Origin: a virus
Virus record (IMG/VR): IMGVR_UViG_3300046820_000717
Location: 1 to 28,628 of that record
Strand: one strand, 5' to 3'
DNA: 28,628 nucleotides
In this document: positions 6,014-12,885 of the stretch, piece by piece
How the letters are laid out: the number at the start of each line of letters is the position of its first letter
Position numbering within the stretch: the first letter of the stretch is position 1
Notes under the pieces: model-generated
What the model saw: the letters and a program-made list of their open reading frames with translations, nothing else
What the model was told of the DNA's origin: nothing
Database searches by the model: none
Position numbers and translations under genes: made by a program

Positions 6014-6361
6014 TCAGATTTTACGCCAAGTGTCATTCTCTTTGACGTATAGTTTGCCGTCAGGACCTGGTACAATATTAACTGAAACACGTTTTTCTGT
6101 ACCTGGTTTGTAATTTGGACCAGTACCAATAAAAATATAGTTTCCATAAATAGTCTGTTGCGGTGGTAATTCTTCACCATACGTTGCATGTAATTGCAAT
6201 ACGGGTTTACCTTCAAGCTGTTTTTCCAACTCAACGGTTGGTAGTTCGTCTTGCTTATATACAATTCGATCTTTAACTTCTTTATAACCAGCAACACCAG
6301 TCAAAAAAAGGCCTGAGATACCCAGGCCTTTCACAAAATTTCTACGATTGGTATCGTTCAT
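6014..6361 (-). CDS. Unknown protein with twin-arginine-like leader
   Basis: Not a recognised family. The 115-residue protein begins MNDTNRRNFVKGLGISGLFL. The N-R-R-N-F-V-K block matches the twin-arginine (Tat) signal S/T-R-R-x-F-L-K, and a hydrophobic stretch (about 12-25) ending TGVAG follows. The remainder is soluble, with LPTVELEKQLEGKP and a C-terminal PGPDGKLYVKENDTWRKI that reads like a beta-structured domain. There is no cysteine or obvious cofactor motif. It lies between the DsbA-like gene and gene 44, inside an otherwise replicative operon, and overlaps the DsbA-like stop by ATGA. Export or membrane anchoring through the host Tat pathway is inferred from the leader alone. Confidence 0.65.
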   Translation of the reverse strand: MNDTNRRNFVKGLGISGLFLTGVAGYKEVKDRIVYKQDELPTVELEKQLEGKPVLQLHATYGEELPPQQTIYGNYIFIGTGPNYKPGTEKRVSVNIVPGPDGKLYVKENDTWRKI

Positions 6362-6633
6362 TTTGTTTCGGTGACACCAGTATAGAGTGCCTCAAATTCA
6401 TTATCGAGTGTTACTTCTTCCTGGAAAGATTGTTTGTGGTGTGCTTTAGCCATACGGCGAAGAACTTTCTTAGGAATCTTATGTGCATCATACATTGCAT
6501 CCATAATATCCTTAATGGCTTCTTTGTGCGATTCGATGATGGTCATTTCATTGGAAATTTCAGATAGAGAATCACGAATCGACTTCAGATCATCTTCAGA
6601 AAAAGTGCCATAGAGTGTAGTTACTGCTGTCAT
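6358..6633 (-). CDS. DsbA-like dsDNA-binding protein (late transcription)
   Basis: 91-residue, mostly helical protein. Its arrangement recalls T4 DsbA, a small double-stranded DNA-binding protein that enhances late transcription: a helix ending ESHKEAIKDIMDAMYDAH, a turn KIPKKVLRRMAKAHHKQSF, and an acidic tail LDNEFEALYTGV. The central basic stretch KKVLRRMAKAHHK is a plausible DNA contact. The ATG at 6633 has a GAGG site at the end of gene 45; a longer reading starting at 6681 lies wholly inside gene 45 and is unlikely. Location next to the sliding clamp, itself the late-transcription activator in T4, agrees with the role. Similarity was judged by eye, so the family call is moderate. Confidence 0.55.
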   Translation of the reverse strand: MTAVTTLYGTFSEDDLKSIRDSLSEISNEMTIIESHKEAIKDIMDAMYDAHKIPKKVLRRMAKAHHKQSFQEEVTLDNEFEALYTGVTETK

Positions 6634-6634
6634 A

Positions 6635-7315
6635 TTAACCCTCGTACTTAGAACCGCTTTCAGCCATAACCCAGTATTCAACAGGAGTTACAGTGTTTTT
6701 GAAATGTGCAACACCCTTTGCAGAAATCTTAACATCATATGAACCTTCAATGAACTTAAGATTCTCGGTTGCAAAAATCATTCGATAGTTTTTACCAGTA
6801 GAATTTGTACCGATTTCAGTGGTGTTAACGTGAGCAGAATCATCTTTCGCATCATACGATTGAATCTCAACTTTTGTACCGTCTGAAACGAATGCAATGT
6901 TTGGAGAACTGAGTTGATTTGCAACACGGGTAACCCATGCAATTTCTTCTGCGCTAAGTGTGAAAGAGATTTCAGGATTGGTCATGTTCACCTTTTTATC
7001 AGGTGGAACCAAAATCATTTCTTTAGCGGCTTTACGATATTTGATTTGACTCTTACCGGCAAAAGCCTTGATAAGAATGTTTTTGTCATCAAACTCAAGC
7101 TCAGTGCTATCTTTCTGTAGTGATAGTACACCAAGGAAGTTGTTCAAGTCATAGATTCCAAATTCTTGGTCAAAGTTATCAGACAACTCTGCACGTGCGA
7201 GAATGTTCTTCTGCTTAGAAATGGTTTCAATTACATTACCTTTCTTGATGAAGATACCTTCATTGATGACAGAAAAGTTTTTCAATACATTCACAGTATT
7301 TGTGGATAGTTTCAT
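6635..7315 (-). CDS. 45: DNA polymerase sliding clamp gp45
   Basis: Trimeric ring that tethers DNA polymerase and, in T4, activates gp55-dependent late transcription. The 226-residue length matches T4 gp45 (228). The N-terminus MKLSTNTVNVLKNFSVINEG and the block FGIYDLNNFLGVLSLQ (about 52-67) are near-diagnostic. The C-terminal half repeats the clamp fold, ending in GVAHFKNTVTPVEYWVMAE. The ATG overlaps the stop of the dNMP kinase as TAATG, with an AAAGGAG site inside that gene. Genes 45, DsbA-like, Tat-like, 44, 62 and regA form one leftward run. Confidence 0.96.
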   Translation of the reverse strand: MKLSTNTVNVLKNFSVINEGIFIKKGNVIETISKQKNILARAELSDNFDQEFGIYDLNNFLGVLSLQKDSTELEFDDKNILIKAFAGKSQIKYRKAAKEMILVPPDKKVNMTNPEISFTLSAEEIAWVTRVANQLSSPNIAFVSDGTKVEIQSYDAKDDSAHVNTTEIGTNSTGKNYRMIFATENLKFIEGSYDVKISAKGVAHFKNTVTPVEYWVMAESGSKYEG

Positions 7316-7977
7316 TACAATACTCCTTTAAAAGATTCACGAATTGTATCAGCACCAAAGGAACTAATCAAGCATTTTGTTAGGTTTTTCTTTAAGTCTT
7401 CCAGACTTCCATCATTTTCAATGGTGTGGTCGATAGTACCACCAATCCATCTCCATTCGGATTCATGCATTTTGATTTGTTCTAACATGAATTTTTCAGC
7501 CTTTATATCACCACGATTCGCCTTTGCGGCAATATCATACCAGTGAGGGCTAATGCCTCTCTTAATTTCAATTAATACAGCACCTTCTTCATTCAGGAAG
7601 TTAATTTCATTTTGAAATCGAACATCTGTAATAACATAGTTTTGTTGTGGCGCATTTTGAATGTAGTTCTTCAGTTTGATAACCCAAAAATCTTCATGAA
7701 AAACATTACGTCCAACTTCTGTACCCATCAATTGAAGTGCTTCTCTAGGTGTGAAGTCTTTACCAAACTCATTAGACCAAAATGCATCAGGTATTTCTCG
7801 CCACACTCTGGAATGTTGAGTGTCACCTTCCAAAAGGTGACGAGGCCAACCAAACATTTCTGCTGTGACATCCTTAACACCTTTTGCAAAGCTGATAGGG
7901 GTAAATCCCATATCTTTAAGAATGTCACCGGCAGTGCCTTTACCTGAACCTATAAATCCAAGTAAACCAACAATCAT
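7315..7977 (-). CDS. 1: Deoxynucleoside monophosphate kinase
   Basis: Kinase that phosphorylates dNMPs to dNDPs for phage DNA synthesis, in the family of T4 gp1. The 220-residue protein has the P-loop GFIGSGKGT at 7-15, then FAKGVKDVTAEMFGW (the family's lid and substrate region) and LQLMGTEVGRNVFHEDFW. VITDVRFQNEINFL carries the conserved DxR of the family, and the C-terminal block is TIENDGSLEDL. It is joined by TAATG to the glycosyltransferase-like gene upstream and to gene 45 downstream, so it is probably expressed early with the replisome. Confidence 0.92.
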   Translation of the reverse strand: MIVGLLGFIGSGKGTAGDILKDMGFTPISFAKGVKDVTAEMFGWPRHLLEGDTQHSRVWREIPDAFWSNEFGKDFTPREALQLMGTEVGRNVFHEDFWVIKLKNYIQNAPQQNYVITDVRFQNEINFLNEEGAVLIEIKRGISPHWYDIAAKANRGDIKAEKFMLEQIKMHESEWRWIGGTIDHTIENDGSLEDLKKNLTKCLISSFGADTIRESFKGVL

Positions 7978-8795
7978 TACATTTCTCCAACATAATTTGC
8001 CACTGCTGGCATATCACCTTGGAAATGATAAGTACCGATGTGTTGTGTTCTCATCCATGGGCACAACCAAATTTGACCACCTGTTTTACGCCACAACTGG
8101 CAGAACATATAATCTTCACTCAGATAGCGGTCTGAACCACCACCTGTGGCAGAGTCTTTGGTATCAATGATCGTGTCGAAGAAAGCATGAATGTAACGGG
8201 AGCCGTCAAAGTGTGCTTGTCCAACATGGTCTGGTTTGTAACGCAGTTGAGGATATGCTTTTTCCATAGCTGGGAAAACTTCACGTTTAATCATCATGAA
8301 GCCTGTTCCAATTTCCATAACTTCTAGTGGCTCTGAAACAGAAAACTGTGCAGTGCCTTTTACTGGATTGAAAACAAAATCACCTGCAACTTTTTCCAAC
8401 TGACCTGGTTCAACATCAGGATGCAGTTGTACAGCCTTCTTGACTGAACGCCATTTGATAGCTTTCTTTGGATAAGGACCACCAATGATTTCTTTATCCA
8501 ATGCAAGCATAGCAATTACATCTTGTGGATTAAAATTGATATCTGAATCGATGAAAAGCATGTGTGTGCAATCTGAACGATTCAAGAATTCATCAACCAG
8601 ATAATTTCTTGCTCTAGTGATTAGTGATTCGTTGAAAAGAAAAGAAAACCTGATATTGATTCCATATTGAATACACATCCCTTGTAAGTCAAGGCAGGCT
8701 TTCATGTAGAGTCCATGGTTCATGCCACCATACATTGGTGTAGCCACAAATAGGCTTTTCTTTCTTAGTTCTTCTGTTTTAATTTCGATTTCCAT
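7977..8795 (-). CDS. GT-A-type glycosyltransferase-like protein
   Basis: Probable nucleotide-sugar-dependent transferase. From the ATG at 8795 it is 272 residues. A Rossmann-like start (SLFVATPMYGG) leads to THMLFIDSDINF, in which DSD is the expected metal-binding DxD motif of GT-A enzymes. YLSEDYMFCQLWRKTGG then gives the typical later acidic/aromatic block, and HIGTYHFQG closes the domain. An alternative start at 8828 is rejected because it lies within the upstream terminator hairpin and lacks a ribosome site, while 8795 has GGAG five bases upstream. It might modify DNA, virion or host surface; the acceptor is unknown. Confidence 0.75.
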   Translation of the reverse strand: MEIEIKTEELRKKSLFVATPMYGGMNHGLYMKACLDLQGMCIQYGINIRFSFLFNESLITRARNYLVDEFLNRSDCTHMLFIDSDINFNPQDVIAMLALDKEIIGGPYPKKAIKWRSVKKAVQLHPDVEPGQLEKVAGDFVFNPVKGTAQFSVSEPLEVMEIGTGFMMIKREVFPAMEKAYPQLRYKPDHVGQAHFDGSRYIHAFFDTIIDTKDSATGGGSDRYLSEDYMFCQLWRKTGGQIWLCPWMRTQHIGTYHFQGDMPAVANYVGEM

Positions 8796-8810
8796 TTGTA
8801 CTCCAAAATA

Positions 8811-8846
8811 AAAAAAAGGAGAGACCACTCGAAAGTGGTACTCTCC
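8811..8846 (-). terminator. Intrinsic terminator after the winged-helix gene
   Basis: The minus-strand transcript forms GGAGAG-ACCACT around a UUCG loop (one bulged base), followed by seven U residues and an AU-rich tail. The stem is 12 bp. It lies between the winged-helix stop and the glycosyltransferase ATG and would end most transcripts from the promoter at 9182-9210. Confidence 0.92.
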
Positions 8847-8862
8847 TCAGGTCAAGCTATAC

Positions 8863-9132
8863 TCAAACGGCTTGAGGGCGAACACCATTAGCACGGCATT
8901 GTGCTTTGAAAGTCTTGGAGGGAGTACCAAGGCGATAAACGGAAACTTTAGTACCGTTACCACGAGTTTTCGTGTTGGTGTAAATAGCGTAACCTTCTTG
9001 ACGTAGCTCGGAAATACGAGCAGATACGTTCTTGATTCCAAAACGGGCACGTGCTTGAGCAGTGCTGAATGTGTTGTAACCATCATTCTTGGTCAAGAAA
9101 GCTAGAAGGCGTTGTTTAGCAGATTGTTTCAT
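8863..9132 (-). CDS. Winged helix-turn-helix protein
   Basis: 89-residue basic protein with a predicted winged helix-turn-helix: helix 1 KQRLLAFLTKND, helix 2 TAQARARFG, recognition helix NVSARISELRQEG (about 36-48), then a beta wing YAIYTNTKTRGNGTKVSVYRLG and a basic tail. The pattern is that of small phage DNA-binding regulators. The ATG at 9132 has GGAG at five bases; the GTG two codons upstream is not needed. It is a single-gene unit: a sigma70-type promoter with inverted repeats sits upstream and an intrinsic terminator directly downstream. Autoregulation through those repeats is a reasonable inference. The target genes are unknown. Confidence 0.8.
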   Translation of the reverse strand: MKQSAKQRLLAFLTKNDGYNTFSTAQARARFGIKNVSARISELRQEGYAIYTNTKTRGNGTKVSVYRLGTPSKTFKAQCRANGVRPQAV

Positions 9133-9160
9133 AATCACTCCATAATTTAAGGTTAAAGGA

Positions 9161-9174
9161 CTCGCAACTGCGAG
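9161..9174 (-). repeat. Inverted repeat at the start of the winged-helix transcript
   Basis: CTCGCA-AC-TGCGAG is a perfect 6-bp palindrome with a 2-base centre, located at about +1 to +15 of the predicted transcript. It could be an operator or a 5' protective hairpin. Confidence 0.6.
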
Positions 9175-9181
9175 AATTCAT

Positions 9182-9210
9182 ATCATACTATTATGTATCT
9201 CTTTTGTCAA
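9182..9210 (-). promoter_or_regulatory. Strong sigma70 promoter for the winged-helix gene
   Basis: The minus strand has a perfect TTGACA -35 (9205-9210), a 17-base spacer and TATGAT -10 (9182-9187). Initiation is expected near 9175, leaving a leader of about 43 bases. This is the best host-type promoter in the window and suggests early expression. Confidence 0.8.
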
Positions 9211-9221
9211 CAGAAAAAGAG
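9199..9221 (-). repeat. Inverted repeat overlapping the -35 box
   Basis: CTCTTTT (9199-9205) and AAAAGAG (9215-9221) are perfect complements flanking the -35 hexamer. In the leftward transcript of the DruA-like gene this would be a hairpin just after the stop codon. In DNA it would place a dyad across the promoter. Confidence 0.5.
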
Positions 9222-9231
9222 GTACAAATGA

Positions 9232-10551
9232 TTATCTACCAACCTGGGTTAGGTACTTTTCTTTTGTCTCTTCCCAGGAAAGGTAAATAAGGTCATCGTA
9301 GAACAGTGATTCATAAGAAACATTGTTCTTCTTTTGCAGTTGGCGAATACGACCTTTTGCATACTTGGCTTTCCAAATATCCGAAAGTGCTTTTTCGCTT
9401 GTATCAAAAGACTTGACCAGGTCTTTTTCTGCAATTTCACCACGTAGGAATTCACAGGTGTTATCATACAATGGTGAAAAATAGATACCTCGTTGGTGAT
9501 CGGTACGTGTCAGTTCTTTGGGAATACCCAGTTTAGGATATGCAAAGTGTAAAGAACGGTTTTTGTGGTCACGTTTGAAAGGAAGACCATTCTCTTTCTT
9601 TGCTTCCCACCATTCGAAATACTTTTCAGGATGGTTTTCTTTCAACCATTCCCAGATCAGGTTGAGAGTTGACTTTCGTGGTTCAAACGCAACAGATCCA
9701 CTAGAGAATCCCATTTTTTGCCAGTATTCAAGATTGTCATACTGTGATAGACCGTTGGACTTTGTGTTACCATATAAAGAAGTGGTAGTAACACCGACAA
9801 GAATATCTCCATATTTTTCCTTCCATAGACGTTGAACAGTATCAGATAAGCACAGAAGTGCAAGAAGTTTTCCACCCATGTAATTATAACCGAGCGGCTG
9901 TAGAGGAACAATCGATGAACCAATGGCAGTATAATTAATCATACCACCTTGCGTTTTCTTTTCACGTTCCCAACCAATGTACTTATCACGTGGAGTAAGG
10001 TCAAGAAAATCAGATGAAATGCAAACGACACCAAGGTATTTACCGGTGACTTTATCGGCAACCATGAAGTTGAGATTTCGACCGATGTTTGAATTGTTTT
10101 TCATTGTCGAAATGAATGTGCGAACGGTGTTCCAACGTTCAGGTAGATCAGAACGTTTTGTCTTTTGTTTCGCAGTAGTACCATCAAGCAAAAGACGTTC
10201 GATTTCTTCCGAATCATCGGTAAAAATCATAGTCGGTTCTAGCTTTTCGAAATCATCAGGAGATTCTGGAATCCAAATGTTAGATTTAACTTGACGAATC
10301 ATGTCACCTTGTTCAGGATTGTCCAGTGTTTTACCTTCAAAAAGGTCATCATGTGCAGGATATTTTTCCTGAATTTCACACCATTTCTGATACAGTGTGT
10401 ATTCTTTAACATCCATGCTGGACGCATACGTCAAATCTTTGATAAGTATGTTCTTCAGTTCGGCTTCATCTACATTTTTTGTGGGTGGGTTTTGCTCTTT
10501 CCACTTTTCCCAATCTTTTTTAACGTAGTCCGGCCAGTTGTTTAGAGACAT
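9232..10551 (-). CDS. DUF4338/DruA-like protein
   Basis: Large protein, 439 residues from the ATG at 10551. The central region carries blocks I associate with DUF4338, the domain of DruA in the bacterial Druantia defence system: KYLGVVCISSDFLDLTPRDK, then YIGW, a downstream NY...SSIVPLQP...GGKLLALL segment, VTTTSLYG, and SQYDNLEYWQKMGFSSGS. The first 130 residues are charged and helical, with Trp/Lys-rich LNNWPDYVKKDWEKWKEQ; the C-terminal third is unassigned. Starts at 10599 or 10551 both overlap the deformylase gene; the latter is preferred because it overlaps less, but neither has a convincing ribosome site. Family assignment is from memory of conserved blocks and should be read as probable. 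Biochemical function is unknown even for the family. Confidence 0.55.
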   Translation of the reverse strand: MSLNNWPDYVKKDWEKWKEQNPPTKNVDEAELKNILIKDLTYASSMDVKEYTLYQKWCEIQEKYPAHDDLFEGKTLDNPEQGDMIRQVKSNIWIPESPDDFEKLEPTMIFTDDSEEIERLLLDGTTAKQKTKRSDLPERWNTVRTFISTMKNNSNIGRNLNFMVADKVTGKYLGVVCISSDFLDLTPRDKYIGWEREKKTQGGMINYTAIGSSIVPLQPLGYNYMGGKLLALLCLSDTVQRLWKEKYGDILVGVTTTSLYGNTKSNGLSQYDNLEYWQKMGFSSGSVAFEPRKSTLNLIWEWLKENHPEKYFEWWEAKKENGLPFKRDHKNRSLHFAYPKLGIPKELTRTDHQRGIYFSPLYDNTCEFLRGEIAEKDLVKSFDTSEKALSDIWKAKYAKGRIRQLQKKNNVSYESLFYDDLIYLSWEETKEKYLTQVGR

Positions 10552-11173
10552 GTTTCGTTTTTTCCATGAGTTGTTTTTGTAACTTTCGGCGCTTATCAAT
10601 AAGTTTGCTACGCCTTTTCATTGCCATTTGAAGCGCTAACGGCTTTACAAGGTGAGTATACACCTTTCCGTTTAGATGGTCAAGCTCATGTTGGAAACAA
10701 CGTGCAGTTAAACCGGTATATTTGGCTTGCTTAGTCTCTCCGGTGAAGTCTTGGTATTCTACCAAAATTTCACTAGGTCTTTCCACAGAAAGGAAAAGAT
10801 CAGGATAAGTTAAACATCCTTCTTCCATTTTATCAATATTCTGGGAAGTCTCAATAATCCTAGGATTAAAGAAAGCAACATAACTGTCATCGTTACCCAT
10901 AACAAATACACGATGCTCATAGCCACACTGATTGGCAGAAAGACCAAGTGCGCCATGCTTCCTGCAAGTTTCAACAAGTGAACTGGCAAATTTGTTAGGG
11001 TCCACTGGTGGATTCGTAAAGTTAAATTGCGGCAAAGACTTACGCAATGCTGGATGAGTTTCCGGCACCAAAGGAAAAACTTCAATTTCTACTTTCTGTA
11101 TTGTCGTATCAGTCTTATATGGATTTGTGTCGATACGTATTACACTTAAATCATTTTTAAATTCATTATTCAT
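10520..11173 (-). CDS. def: Peptide deformylase
   Basis: Metalloenzyme that removes the N-formyl group from nascent proteins at the ribosome exit. All three family motifs are present: GLSANQ (77-82), EGCLTYP (118-124, Cys 120 as metal ligand) and HELDH (162-166). The N-terminal 35 residues are extra relative to short phage deformylases, and a basic helical C-terminus (MAMKRRSKLIDKRRKLQKQ) follows the catalytic core; such a tail could contact rRNA as in bacterial enzymes. It overlaps gene 46 by four bases. Deformylases are frequent in marine phages, where faster processing of phage or photosystem proteins has been proposed. Confidence 0.96.
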   Translation of the reverse strand: MNNEFKNDLSVIRIDTNPYKTDTTIQKVEIEVFPLVPETHPALRKSLPQFNFTNPPVDPNKFASSLVETCRKHGALGLSANQCGYEHRVFVMGNDDSYVAFFNPRIIETSQNIDKMEEGCLTYPDLFLSVERPSEILVEYQDFTGETKQAKYTGLTARCFQHELDHLNGKVYTHLVKPLALQMAMKRRSKLIDKRRKLQKQLMEKTKHVSKQLAGLR

Positions 11174-12885
11174 TTTGCTACCTGTGAAAAGTTACCTTTT
11201 TTCTCAAATCGAATCACACTTCTAAATTTATCAAACAACTGGTCACCTTTATGAGAAATGACAAATACGTTTGTATTCTTATCTAGGCTATTCAAAAGTT
11301 TCATAAATTCTTCCATACCAACACCATCAAGTGATGAATCGAATACCTCGTCCAAAATAAGCAGATTGGTGTTGGTAGAATTTTTCATCTTTGCTATCTG
11401 TCTCCAAGTGAATAGCAAGGATAAGTCAATACGCATTTTCTCACCTTCGGAAAAAGATGCATAACTGAATTCATCACGGTGCCTAGACTTAATTGTTTCT
11501 TCAAAGTTTTCATCGAGGTTGAAGTTGACAAAGAAGTCCATTGCTGTCAAATATTTGTTAATCAACTTGTTCATGATCGGCAAATATTGCTTGATGATTT
11601 TTGTTTTTATTCCTGTATCTCTCAAAAGAGTTGCTGCATATTCGTAGTATTGTTTTTCTAGTGCCAAATCTTCCGCAGATTTATCTGCTTTAATAAGTTC
11701 AACATTCAACTCTTTAAGTTTTTCATTGTCGTTACCATTGGATTCTGTAGTTTTCTTCAACTCACCGATTTCATCCAACAACTTTCTGGAACGCTTAGAC
11801 ACTTCTTTTACTTGTGTATTCAAACGAACCATTTCAGAATTGTGTTCAGAAATATGTTTCTGAATTAATCCAATTTGATTTATTCTAGCCAATACTTTGT
11901 TCAGTTCTTCATTGAGTTTAGATGTTGCAGTTTCAATTTCACCGATCTTTGTTTTCTTTTCATCGATTTGTTTACTCTTGGTTTCTTCCATAATTGTTTG
12001 ATGACATGTAGGACAGTTATCGTTTGTTTCATAAAAAGAAATCTCTTTATTCAACTTGCGTACATTATCTTCAAACTTTGATTGTAGAGTCAACAGTTTC
12101 GTATTGCGTTTATTTTGCTCTTGTTCATCAGCGATTTGTTTATTCAAAGCATCAACGTGTTTCTGAATCAACTCCAGGTTTGTTAAAGTTTTGGTGATGA
12201 ATTCTTCATTTCTACCAATCTCAACATTCTTCTTTTCGATTTCAAGTTCGTAATTCTTTTTGTGTTCTTCGATATGAGTTTTTTGCATCTCAATTTTTTC
12301 TTTGAGAAGTTTTATTTTGTAATCGAAATCTTTTTGATTGTCTTTGATCGCACTTATGTGTGTCTTTACGACACTATTCATAGAAGAAAAGATACCAATG
12401 TCCAACAATTCTTCGATGATAGTCCTTCTATCACCAGCAGACAGTTGCATAAAGGGTACAAAGGAAGCGGAACCAAGAATAACAACCTGTGTAAAGGACT
12501 TATAGTTGAGTTTCAAAATGAAACGCTCAAGGTGTTCCTGATAATCGGTTGCCTTAGCATCCTGATTGACAAGTTTGTTGTCGCAGTAAATTTCAAATAC
12601 GTTGGGCTTTATACCACGAACGATCTTATACTCTTTCTTACCAATCGAAAGCTCAATCTCAACCACACACTTACCATCATTGATGGTGTTAATCAATTGT
12701 GGTTTGTTAATCTTACGATAAGGTTTACCAAAAAGACCAAATGTCAGTGCGTCCAAAATAGTGGACTTGCCTGCACCGTTGTGTCCAACAATAAGTGTAT
12801 TTGTTGAACGTGTTAAGTCAATTTCCGTAAAACTGTTTCCTGTAGAAAGAAAATTTTTCCATCTAATTTTTTTAAAAATAATCAT
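11170..12885 (-). CDS. 46: Recombination nuclease ATPase subunit gp46
   Basis: Rad50/SbcC-like subunit of the gp46/gp47 nuclease that resects DNA ends for recombination-dependent replication and degrades host DNA. The 571-residue protein has Walker A GHNGAGKS at 34-41, a Q-loop region near FTQVVILGSA, and long coiled-coil arms (about 175-285 and 300-400) with the zinc hook CPTC at 291-294. The signature motif FSEGEKMRIDLSLLF and Walker B LLILDEVFD near residue 510 follow. It overlaps gene 47 upstream and def downstream by four bases each. Complete and typical in size for T4 gp46 (560). Confidence 0.97.
   Translation of the reverse strand: MIIFKKIRWKNFLSTGNSFTEIDLTRSTNTLIVGHNGAGKSTILDALTFGLFGKPYRKINKPQLINTINDGKCVVEIELSIGKKEYKIVRGIKPNVFEIYCDNKLVNQDAKATDYQEHLERFILKLNYKSFTQVVILGSASFVPFMQLSAGDRRTIIEELLDIGIFSSMNSVVKTHISAIKDNQKDFDYKIKLLKEKIEMQKTHIEEHKKNYELEIEKKNVEIGRNEEFITKTLTNLELIQKHVDALNKQIADEQEQNKRNTKLLTLQSKFEDNVRKLNKEISFYETNDNCPTCHQTIMEETKSKQIDEKKTKIGEIETATSKLNEELNKVLARINQIGLIQKHISEHNSEMVRLNTQVKEVSKRSRKLLDEIGELKKTTESNGNDNEKLKELNVELIKADKSAEDLALEKQYYEYAATLLRDTGIKTKIIKQYLPIMNKLINKYLTAMDFFVNFNLDENFEETIKSRHRDEFSYASFSEGEKMRIDLSLLFTWRQIAKMKNSTNTNLLILDEVFDSSLDGVGMEEFMKLLNSLDKNTNVFVISHKGDQLFDKFRSVIRFEKKGNFSQVAK

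Noticed and set aside
6147-6154. Plus-strand CATAAATA octamer
   Set aside because: It is inside a minus-strand gene and no plus-strand gene follows, so it is a chance match.
5938-6297. 119-codon minus frame overlapping the Tat-like gene and gene 44
   Set aside because: Out of phase with both; the 115-aa frame has a coherent leader and an ATGA junction, this one has neither.
8796-8828. Upstream start for the glycosyltransferase-like protein
   Set aside because: It lies in the terminator hairpin and has no Shine-Dalgarno, whereas 8795 has GGAG at five bases.
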